A DNA stretch of 6,399 nt from Bacteroidota bacterium (GTDB lineage: Bacteria > Bacteroidota > Bacteroidia > Chitinophagales > Chitinophagaceae), in contig JAPLER010000057.1 of the NCBI GenBank assembly GCA_026391115.1, positions 1 to 6,399 of the forward strand, in the 5' to 3' direction. Below, piece after piece: positions 1 through 6,248 of the stretch. The translations under genes and the position numbers were made by a program. The notes under the pieces are model-generated. The model searched no databases, had not been told where the DNA came from, and saw only the letters and a list, made by a program, of their open reading frames with translations. Position 1 is the first letter of the stretch; each line of letters opens with the position of its first letter.

Positions 1-3000
1 CCTGAGCTTGCATAATTTACAGTACTACCAGTTGCATTAGCTGTAAGAGACCCTGCACCAGTAATAGATCCTGTTGTTGAACCAGAATTATCTAAACTTA
101 AAGTAAATCCATTTAAATCTAATGTGGCAAGTGATGCAATTACAAATGTTCTTGCAGATGAGTTTGAAGTATTAAAAACTAAATTATTTCCTACTACTTG
201 ATAAACGCAAGAAGTTGAACCATTACCAATGCTTAGGTCGCATTTATTGAAATTGTGTGACCCACTACCCATATTGATTGATTTTGTAGTTAAAGAAGAT
301 CCAGCAAGTGTTAATGTGTTGGAACTAGTAGATGTTGTAAGAATTGTTCCACCACCAGAACAATCAAGATTGCCACTAACAGTCATAGTAAATTTACCCC
401 CACTAGTTCCAGAAGTTTCATTTAATTGACCATTGTTATTGATAATTATATCTCCAGCCACGTTTATTGTCATTACACCTGAACTACTTGATGGAGCAAG
501 AATTGCAGTATTGGTTCCATTGCCAATTACTAGATTCCCTCCAATGCTTAAAGTTCCACTATTTGTACCAGTAAGTCTAAGCTGCTGCCCATTGGTATTA
601 GTTACAGTGAAGTTTCCATTAACTGTTGTTAAACCAGCAGATAAACCAATTGCAGCTGACTGAGTACAATTCCAAGTAAAGTGATGGAAAGATTGATTAA
701 GTGTTGCAGAGGTTGGTGTGCCACTTGTAAAACCAACTACTTCACAAGTTGAACCTGATGACCAAGTACAAGTTGGAATTCCTCCAGTATTGGAATTATG
801 TTGATATTTACCACCACTATTTATTTGAATTGCTGCACCACTATTAATTGTAAATGGTGTACCAGTTGAACCAACAATTATTCCATCACAGCTTATATCT
901 GTTCCTGAGCCATTATTGATAGTCATACCACTTGAAATTGTTAAGGTACCACCTAATGCAACTGTAACCTGATCAACTGTAACAGCAGCATTGCTTGTAA
1001 TATTATGTCCGCTTCTGATTGTTATTGGACCATCAGTAAAGGTTGGAGCTGAACTTGCAGCACTCCAAGTACTACCATCGCTGGAAATCTCCCAAGAACT
1101 AGCACTGCTCCAGTTTCCTGTTGCTACACTTCTGTAAGATGTATTATTAGTAAGCTGATTTCCTGTTGCTGGGCTTGTGATTATATAATTTTCAGCACCA
1201 CCACTTCCATTAAATTCAAATATTGCAATATGATAAGTTGTGTTAGGATTTAACCCTGTAACAGTAACACTGTTTCCACCACTACAACAACCAAAGACTA
1301 CAAACTCACCAGTTGCAATTGTGCTTCCACTTCCAAAAGCAGTATTAGGAGTATAGCTTGTAGCATCTACTGGCGTTCCAGTAACAGCTGAACCTTGTTT
1401 CACAACAACCAATCTATTTGCACCATCACCATTTGTCCAATTAATTGTCATTGCAGTGGCAGCAACATTGGTAAATGATATTGCACTAGTTTGAGTTGTA
1501 GGCTCAGCAGCAATTCCATTACCACTTACTGCAACATTTTGAGTTGTAGCATTTAAACTTGCTATTGTGATACTTCCACTTGTACTACCAGTTGTAGTTG
1601 GTGTAAATCTTGCATAGATTGTAGTTGTAGAAACACTACCACTATTTCTTGTTAAAACAACAGAATTACCGAAGCCACTATTATTTGAAGTAGAAATTTC
1701 GAATCCTGACGGTGCACTTAAAGTAATGTCATCATCTAAATAATTACCAGATACTGTAAAGGTTTGATTATTTGAACTACTGCCTAAAGCTGTGTTAGAA
1801 AATGCAGACAAAGAAGATGAAGAAACAACTATACTTGGCGAATAAGGATCTCCAGTAGCTGGAGAAGTAGTATTATAATTTACTATTCCATCTACTCCAT
1901 TAAATTCGTAAACTGCTACATAGTAAGTAGTACCATTAGTTAGTCCACTTATTGAAGCAGTGTTACCAGTTCCATTGTAAACAACATAGTTACCAGAACC
2001 AATTTGACTCCCATTTCCAAATACAGGATCAGCTGTGTAGCTTGACCCATCAGCTGGATTAGCATTAACTGCAGCACCTGATTTTACCAAAACAATTCTA
2101 TTTGTTCCATTCCCATTGTTCCAACTTACATCGAACGAAGTGCTTTGTAAATTAGAAAAGCTTAAAGATGAAACTTGGGTTGGTTCATTAGCCAAACCAC
2201 TCATCATACCAAAATTATTAAATGAGCTATAGCTTGAACCTGAATAAGTGTATGGTGCAGTTCCAGAAGATGTTGCTGATGTTGCACTAATTAAGCCAGA
2301 ATTAAAAGACACCATTCTTGCATTAGTTCTATCAAAACTACCACCCTCATCACTTGCATTCCATTGCCCTTTAACTGTTGCAGTACCTGTTCCACTTACA
2401 ATCCAATAATTGTTTAAAGATTGAGCTGCTGATACTTTTGGAATAGAGCCACTTATTGTGCTAAGAGAAAAACTTGAAGCTGCACTTGAAGCATTTAACA
2501 CAGCAGGATTATAGATTGAGGTTGAAACACCAATTGGAAATAAAACATCACCAGTTCTTCCACCAGTTCCAATACTTGCAATGGTTAAAACTCCAGTACT
2601 GTTTGTAACAATATAGCTACTATAAGATGCCCCAAAACTTAAAGGAGATGCACTACTTGCACTTGTAGAAAATGCAGAAGTTGTGCCACTCATTGTTAGT
2701 GAATTTGTGCCAAGTACTAATTTACCACTCACTAAAGCTAATCTTCCTGCAGAAGCAATACTTGTTGACGCACCTAAAGTAACATTTGCTGAATTATTGA
2801 TAGATACAATGCTAGGCTGAGAACCACTATTTGGCCACTCTGCACTTGAAGTAGTTTGACCTATTGATGTACTTAAATATTCAAGAGAAGCACTACCACT
2901 ATAAGTTAAAGCAAAAGTGCTTAATGCAAATCTTCCACTATCTTGTAAAGTAAGTTTACCATTAATAGTTGTATTAACTGTAAGTGTTTTTGGTAAGCTC

Positions 3001-3980
3001 GTAACATTAGTATTTAATATTACATCATTATATGTTGGAATATCAACAGCACTTGCATCCAAACCACTTTTTCTTGCAAAGCTTTGTGCTGTAGTTAAAT
3101 TCCCACCAGAAAATTCAACAGTACCACTTATTGAAACACTATTCATATCTATGCAAGGTGTCGTTCCACTTAAAATCATTCTACCACCTGCATTAATTGT
3201 AAAAACTCCTGCACGTGAACTTCCAGTTCTTGAAATTACCTGACTACCACTACTTGTACCTGATTGTGCTGATCGAAATGTACCTCCACTGTTTACAGTA
3301 AAATCGCCTTGACCAGGAGTTGCATTATCTGGTGCCATTCTGTTGGTTGATGCATTTAAAACCCCACGAGCAATAACAAAAGAACTTGCTTTAATGCTTG
3401 TTTGGGGTTTAGCTGTATCACTAGTAGTATTCATATTTATCTCTAAAGGAAAAGCACCAGTAGAGGCAGTGGTAATAGCTCCACTCCACTCACCAGTATT
3501 AGTGATATTTCTTGTAGTTCCTACAATACTTATTTTTCCTCCTGTACCAATAGTAAAAGGATAGATTGAATAACCTAATGTACTACTTGTACCTGGAATA
3601 GTCCCCACTGTTCCAGTGTAACATCTTAACTTACCATTAACAGATAAAGCAAAAGTACTTAATGCAATTTTGCCTAGCAAAGTTGCACTAATACCTGTTG
3701 TTCCTGTTGCAATGTGTAAATCATTACAACTTTCGTTTTGTGTTAAAGTAATAGTGTGCCCACTTTGTATGTAAACACTATTACTTGAACCAGGGGCAGA
3801 AGAAGCTGTACCCCAAGTAGAACCATTATAAGTTTGCCAAGAACCTGTTGCATTCCAGTTACCTGTAGTAACATTAGAACGATAATCTCCAGAGGCTTGG
3901 GCAAATAGTTGTGTAAAGCTTGTGCAAATTAAAAAGCAAAGAACAAACGCAATCGTTTGTTTTGTAAACAATTTTTTCAT
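1..3980 (-). CDS. Large secreted modular adhesin-like surface protein, C-terminus beyond window
   Basis: An unbroken frame of 1326 codons starts at the ATG at 3980-3978 and leaves the window with no stop. The start is supported by an immediate signal peptide (MKKLFTKQ, then a hydrophobic core of about residues 10-22) with probable cleavage after LFA at residue 27. The mature part is rich in Ser, Thr, Gly and Asn. Reading onward: a YRS..TGNW opening module (33-78); beta-strand repeats to about 450; a segment with YIVTNSTGVLTI (456-), FPIG (481-) and a QWN..DE motif near 540; an FN3-like module (599-711); an Ig-like module (about 714-822); a second FN3-like module (826-941); then a second YRS..TGNW block followed by beta-repeats to the edge. 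Such architectures are common in Bacteroidota proteins exported by the type IX system, so a C-terminal sorting domain is expected downstream, but this is inference. Adhesion or matrix binding is likely; no catalytic motif was seen. It lies 88 bases after the glycosidase gene on the same strand. Confidence 0.9.
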   Translation of the reverse strand, partial: MKKLFTKQTIAFVLCFLICTSFTQLFAQASGDYRSNVTTGNWNATGSWQTYNGSTWGTASSAPGSSNSVYIQSGHTITLTQNESCNDLHIATGTTGISATLLGKIALSTFALSVNGKLRCYTGTVGTIPGTSSTLGYSIYPFTIGTGGKISIVGTTRNITNTGEWSGAITTASTGAFPLEINMNTTSDTAKPQTSIKASSFVIARGVLNASTNRMAPDNATPGQGDFTVNSGGTFRSAQSGTSSGSQVISRTGSSRAGVFTINAGGRMILSGTTPCIDMNSVSISGTVEFSGGNLTTAQSFARKSGLDASAVDIPTYNDVILNTNVTSLPKTLTVNTTINGKLTLQDSGRFALSTFALTYSGSASLEYLSTSIGQTTSSAEWPNSGSQPSIVSINNSANVTLGASTSIASAGRLALVSGKLVLGTNSLTMSGTTSAFSTSASSASPLSFGASYSSYIVTNSTGVLTIASIGTGGRTGDVLFPIGVSTSIYNPAVLNASSAASSFSLSTISGSIPKVSAAQSLNNYWIVSGTGTATVKGQWNASDEGGSFDRTNARMVSFNSGLISATSATSSGTAPYTYSGSSYSSFNNFGMMSGLANEPTQVSSLSFSNLQSTSFDVSWNNGNGTNRIVLVKSGAAVNANPADGSSYTADPVFGNGSQIGSGNYVVYNGTGNTASISGLTNGTTYYVAVYEFNGVDGIVNYNTTSPATGDPYSPSIVVSSSSLSAFSNTALGSSSNNQTFTVSGNYLDDDITLSAPSGFEISTSNNSGFGNSVVLTRNSGSVSTTTIYARFTPTTTGSTSGSITIASLNATTQNVAVSGNGIAAEPTTQTSAISFTNVAATAMTINWTNGDGANRLVVVKQGSAVTGTPVDATSYTPNTAFGSGSTIATGEFVVFGCCSGGNSVTVTGLNPNTTYHIAIFEFNGSGGAENYIITSPATGNQLTNNTSYRSVATGNWSSASSWEISSDGSTWSAASSAPTFTDGPITIRSGHNITSNAAVTVDQVTVALGGTLTISSGMTINNGSGTDISCDGIIVGSTGTPFTINSGAAIQINSGGKYQHNSNTGGIPTCTWSSGSTCEVVGFTSGTPTSATLNQSFHHFTWNCTQSAAIGLSAGLTTVNGNFTVTNTNGQQLRLTGTNSGTLSIGGNLVIGNGTNTAILAPSSSSGVMTINVAGDIIINNNGQLNETSGTSGGKFTMTVSGNLDCSGGGTILTTSTSSNTLTLAGSSLTTKSINMGSGSHNFNKCDLSIGNGSTSCVYQVVGNNLVFNTSNSSARTFVIASLATLDLNGFTLSLDNSGSTTGSITGAGSLTANATGSTVNYASS
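996..1136 (-). repeat. YRS..TGNW opening module, copy 2 (residues 949-995)
   Basis: This is the second copy of the module found at the mature N-terminus: YRS, TGNW (954-957), SSW (961-963), GSTW (969-972), SSAP (976-979), then IRSGHNIT (988-995). It follows the second FN3-like module and opens a new stretch of strand repeats (such as GGTLTISSG and INSGGKY) that continues to the window edge. The two copies are about 916 residues apart and clearly diverged at DNA level, so the duplication is old. Confidence 0.75.
1158..1505 (-). repeat. Fibronectin type III-like module 2 (residues 826-941)
   Basis: This is a second copy of the FN3-like module, offset 227 residues from the first: EPTTQTSAISF, NWTNGDGANRLVVVK, SYTPNTAFGSGS, GLNPNTTYHIAIFEFNG, and SPATGNQ. 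It differs from copy 1 by an adjacent cysteine pair (C898-C899) in the loop after FVVFG, where copy 1 has YNGTGN. The shared offset means that one FN3 plus one Ig-like module forms a unit of about 227 residues. Confidence 0.8.
1515..1841 (-). repeat. Ig-like beta-sandwich module between the two FN3-like modules (residues 714-822)
   Basis: This segment runs from PSIVVSSSSLSAF through QTFTVSGNYLDDDITLSAPSGFEIS and a V-Y/TIYARF-type strand to TTQNVAVSGNG. The order matches a module that often alternates with FN3 domains in Bacteroidota surface proteins: S-L-x-x-F start, FTVSG, ITL.AP.GFEIS, then an arm with TTQNVAVSG at the end. The function is structural as far as can be seen. The identification rests on remembered family patterns, not on a profile search. 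Confidence 0.65.
1848..2186 (-). repeat. Fibronectin type III-like module 1 (residues 599-711)
   Basis: The module begins EPTQVSSLSF and shows the Bacteroidota FN3 signature: a strand with SWNNGNGTNRIVLVK, a long loop with a Y-T-A-D-P-x-F-G-N-G-S turn, YVVYNGTGN, a GLTNGTTYYVAVYEFNG strand pair, and the closing SPATGDP. The TTYYV.VYE.N segment corresponds to the conserved Tyr-containing F strand of FN3 folds. The module probably serves as a spacer or ligand-binding domain in the surface protein. Confidence 0.8.
2907..2929 (-). repeat. Short direct repeat, copy 2, encoding ALSTFAL (residues 352-358)
   Basis: This is the partner of the repeat at 3645-3667, 246 residues further along the protein. 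It differs by one synonymous Ser-codon base (AGC here, AGT in copy 1). It sits at the start of a repeat unit that runs through NGKLTLQDSG. Confidence 0.8.
3645..3667 (-). repeat. Short direct repeat, copy 1, encoding ALSTFAL (residues 106-112)
   Basis: A 23-base segment here matches 2907-2929 at 22 of 23 positions. Both copies encode the heptapeptide ALSTFAL in the same frame. Flanking codons differ (GKI before this copy, GRF before the other), so near-identity is confined to this core within otherwise diverged strand repeats. Confidence 0.8.
3747..3884 (-). repeat. YRS..TGNW opening module, copy 1 (residues 33-78)
   Basis: This is the first globular segment after the signal peptide. It contains YRS, TGNWN, a second Trp in GSW (48), GSTW (53-56), SSAP (60-63), then IQSGHTIT (71-78). 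Copy 2 at residues 949-995 carries the same markers in the same order with nearly the same spacing. In Bacteroidota surface proteins this pattern usually introduces a run of short beta-strands of beta-helix type; that structural reading is inferred from family knowledge. Confidence 0.75.
3942..3961 (-). repeat. Perfect inverted repeat in the 5' coding region of the adhesin gene
   Basis: An 8-base stem (AACAAACG paired with CGTTTGTT) flanks a 4-base loop. In the transcript it would form a hairpin covering codons 7-13, about 20 bases after the start codon, inside the signal-peptide region. No U-tract follows and it lies within coding sequence, so it is not a terminator. A role in translation initiation is possible but unproven, and chance is a real alternative in AT-rich sequence. 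Confidence 0.4.
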
Positions 3981-4068
3981 ACGGCAATTTTTTGTGTTTG
4001 TAAAATTAAGTTGAGTTGTTTTAGTAGAAGTATGATTGAAAATTTATATTCACGTAATCGTTTACACC
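3981..4068 (-). other. Intergenic gap between glycosidase stop and adhesin start
   Basis: These 88 AT-rich bases are long enough for a promoter for the adhesin gene. On the minus strand I see two partial matches to the Bacteroidota -7 element TAnnTTTG (TAAATTTT and TAATTTTA), each with one mismatch and neither with a TTG at the usual distance upstream. There is no Shine-Dalgarno sequence, as is usual for the phylum, and no clear terminator hairpin for the gene upstream. Read-through from the glycosidase gene therefore remains possible. Confidence 0.35.
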
Positions 4069-5646
4069 TTAATTGCAGTTACAACCAGCATTAGTAACTT
4101 CTATTAAAGCAATTGAACCAGCTGCAACGTTTACAGAATACAGTCCATTATTGGGTGAAATACTTGATGTGCTTAACGAACCAATTAACAAGCCAGTATT
4201 TTGATCTACCTTTTGCCCAGAAAGGGTTACAGCATTTGACGATATACTTGGAGATGAGTCTCCTGACAATGTATACAATGTTGCATTTGAGTTGTTATTG
4301 GGCAATGATAATATAAAAGAACCAATAGTATTATCTGTTATAGAATTCCCCCTATTGATAATTACAACTCGAAGCACGTTATTTTTATCTACCACACTCC
4401 ACACTTTTATATTTGGATTACCTAAAACATTGGTTAAACTATTTGAAATAATGTGAGCTTTATTTTGAGCAGCTCTAGCAAACAATAAACACCCATAATA
4501 TAATGGATTAACTAAAACTTTTTTGCCTGAAGCAACTTGCGAACTGTTAAATGTAAAGGGAGAGTAGTATGCTGTGCTTGAACCTTCAATGGCAAAGTTT
4601 ACACCTGCCCCTTTTATTTTTGCCAATTCAAACATTAAATCTACAGCCCACAACGCACTGCCCATAACATCACTAGCACCTTGCAAACCACCACTTGATA
4701 TAGTGTTAGTTTCTCCAAGTCTAAAACTCAAGCCATTTTGTTGAGTAGATTTTATAGAGGAAAATAAACCAGTAGTATAGTTTTTAACTTCATCATTAGA
4801 GTAAACATCACTTAAATACTTATTAAGAAAACCAGACACAGTACCACTTGATGCTGAACCCAGAGGATACGTGTGATAGGAAATAGCTGAAACATTATTG
4901 CTTTGAATATTGTTAATAATATATTGAATGCTATCTGCCCAACTAGTACTTGAACTTGGATTAGGTTTTGCAAATGAAGCTCCTGTAATACTTCCAAAAT
5001 TTTTAACTTTGTTAGCAGTAAAATTAAATTCACTTACATAAGCAGGAATATCATAACCATTTAATCTTCTGTTATTACTCACATAAGCATCTGGCTCATT
5101 GCCCAATTCAAACTTTACATTCGAATTGTTAGAAAAACGAGTAGTAATATTATTGCAAAAATCTGCAACTCTAGCTGTATCAATGTAAGTCATATTAATT
5201 CCCCAAAATAAATTAGGCTTATAACTTAAACTATTTGTAAATGATTGCACATCGTTTAAATCGTTCACATCAATTGCTGTACTAAAACTTGGAGATCCAC
5301 TAGGACAATAAGTACAATTAAATACAGACGCATTTGCATTAAAAACACTAGGTGCATTATTAAAATTAGTATTCTTCCAGTAGGAATTATTGGCACCATT
5401 TATTCTAATTGATGGTTGCTGAAAAGGATAAAAATTATTGAACAAGTTTTTAGTAATTGTTCTGTCATCATTTGCATTATAATTGCTACTAAAATTCATA
5501 CCTATGTATGCTGGATTGAAAGAGAAGCCTACAAAAGCACTATCAATCTCTGACCATACAGCACTTGTATTTAGGGAAATAGTGGCACTTGTTTGAGCTT
5601 GTAATTGTAAGTTAAATACTAAGAAAATAGTTAATATGTATTTCAT
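4069..5646 (-). CDS. Secreted GH79-like glycoside hydrolase (heparanase/beta-glucuronidase type)
   Basis: This 525-residue protein starts with a signal peptide (MKYILTIFLVFNLQLQA, cleaved near residue 17) and has no lipobox cysteine. The body reads as a clan GH-A (beta/alpha)8 barrel: an N-terminal strand and FVGFSFN (38-44), RING near 81-84 in the place of the clan's R-x-G-G, the acid/base motif ELGNEPD with E184, SYHTYPL (256-262), and the nucleophile motif RLGETNTISSGG with E312. The region after about 380 (NPLYYGCLLFA onward) suits the C-terminal beta-sandwich of GH79. The GETn...GG nucleophile context and the spacing of the two glutamates resemble heparanase, so cleavage of a beta-glucuronide or related uronic-acid polymer outside the cell is inferred; the exact substrate cannot be read. 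Relatives such as GH39 or GH30 are less likely. The C-terminus ends in NAGCNCN with no type IX sorting domain. The start lies 4 bases after the decarboxylase stop, implying co-transcription. Confidence 0.8.
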   Translation of the reverse strand: MKYILTIFLVFNLQLQAQTSATISLNTSAVWSEIDSAFVGFSFNPAYIGMNFSSNYNANDDRTITKNLFNNFYPFQQPSIRINGANNSYWKNTNFNNAPSVFNANASVFNCTYCPSGSPSFSTAIDVNDLNDVQSFTNSLSYKPNLFWGINMTYIDTARVADFCNNITTRFSNNSNVKFELGNEPDAYVSNNRRLNGYDIPAYVSEFNFTANKVKNFGSITGASFAKPNPSSSTSWADSIQYIINNIQSNNVSAISYHTYPLGSASSGTVSGFLNKYLSDVYSNDEVKNYTTGLFSSIKSTQQNGLSFRLGETNTISSGGLQGASDVMGSALWAVDLMFELAKIKGAGVNFAIEGSSTAYYSPFTFNSSQVASGKKVLVNPLYYGCLLFARAAQNKAHIISNSLTNVLGNPNIKVWSVVDKNNVLRVVIINRGNSITDNTIGSFILSLPNNNSNATLYTLSGDSSPSISSNAVTLSGQKVDQNTGLLIGSLSTSSISPNNGLYSVNVAAGSIALIEVTNAGCNCN

Positions 5647-5650
5647 AATT

Positions 5651-6229
5651 TTATTGATAGTTGTTGTAATCGTAATTCACCATAATCCCCCAACTTTCAT
5701 TGTATCTTAACACACTCATATCAGCATCAAAGTTGATATTTTGTATTCTGGCACCATTACTCAAATGAAACTTTTCAACTGGTCCTTGAAGCGATTCTAA
5801 ATATTGTCTTACCATTGCTTCATTAGGGCGATTAAAAAAATGTTCACGCAGGAAAGGTATTGGGCTTAGGGTAAAGAATCCAGTAACACCAAGGCTTCTG
5901 CAATATTCAATTAATTCTTTAATAGCAATTTTACCAGCGCCTTTTAAAGTGGCATTAGGTAAACGGAAGATAGAATAGAAAATGCCATACTGCACATCAT
6001 GTTTGCTATTATAACCATCATCAGTTAAAACTTCAGTAATGTTATGCGGCAACTTGTTCCCAACTCTTGCACAAACCATAAATTGTGGCACACCTTCGTG
6101 AACATATACAAAAATGGTTCTGTTACCACTAATACGTGGTTGTAGTTTCAAATTAGGATGAATTGGATCGTGTGCTATAAGTTGAAGCCATTCTTCTTTA
6201 AATGCCTTATCTCCATACTTTATAATCAT
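5651..6229 (-). CDS. Compact malonyl-CoA decarboxylase-like protein (catalytic domain only)
   Basis: This protein of 192 residues resembles the C-terminal GNAT-like domain of malonyl-CoA decarboxylase, which converts malonyl-CoA to acetyl-CoA and CO2. Landmarks in order are HDPIHPNLKL (20-29), IFVYVHEGVPQFMVCARV (39-56) for the family's substrate-side strands, YGIFYSIF (81-88), an acyl-CoA loop region KGAGK (96-100), FTLSPIPF (119-126), FHLSNGARIQNINFDADMS (154-172) and GIMVNYDYN (181-189). S122 and H155 align with the Ser and His of the human enzyme's active site (S329 and H423, from memory). The usual N-terminal helical domain is absent, and the stretch between Ser and His is about 33 residues rather than about 94. 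The start is fixed by the synthetase stop 19 bases upstream. No targeting signal is seen, so it is presumably cytosolic. Activity is inferred; a CoA-binding relative with another role is possible. Confidence 0.75.
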   Translation of the reverse strand: MIIKYGDKAFKEEWLQLIAHDPIHPNLKLQPRISGNRTIFVYVHEGVPQFMVCARVGNKLPHNITEVLTDDGYNSKHDVQYGIFYSIFRLPNATLKGAGKIAIKELIEYCRSLGVTGFFTLSPIPFLREHFFNRPNEAMVRQYLESLQGPVEKFHLSNGARIQNINFDADMSVLRYNESWGIMVNYDYNNYQ

Positions 6230-6248
6230 AATGAGTTACTTGCTATTT

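Noticed and set aside
229..663. Two plus-strand open frames with Val/Leu/Pro-rich translations resembling membrane segments
   Set aside because: They are antisense to the adhesin reading frame. Ser/Thr/Gly/Asn codons read backwards give hydrophobic residues, and there is no independent start signal or recognisable domain.
2917..3564. Two further plus-strand open frames of 108 and 73 residues
   Set aside because: They show the same antisense effect over the adhesin gene. The hydrophobic composition follows from the opposite strand's codons and no family is recognisable.
1..3980. The dense repetitive sequence as a CRISPR array or tandem DNA repeat
   Set aside because: The repetition is at protein-module level with diverged DNA. 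There are no regular identical repeats with unique spacers, and the whole stretch is one open coding frame.
3981..4068. Possible Bacteroidota promoter and a GTAA/TTAC hairpin as a terminator
   Set aside because: The -7 matches are imperfect and have no upstream TTG at proper spacing. The hairpin has only 4 pairs and no U-tract, so neither can be called.
4113..4316. Plus-strand open frame of 67 residues
   Set aside because: It lies wholly antisense to the C-terminal beta-sandwich region of the glycosidase, which is a convincing gene.
4812..5033. Minus-strand open frame of 73 residues in another frame of the glycosidase gene
   Set aside because: It is an out-of-frame shadow. The 525-residue frame carries both catalytic motifs across this region.
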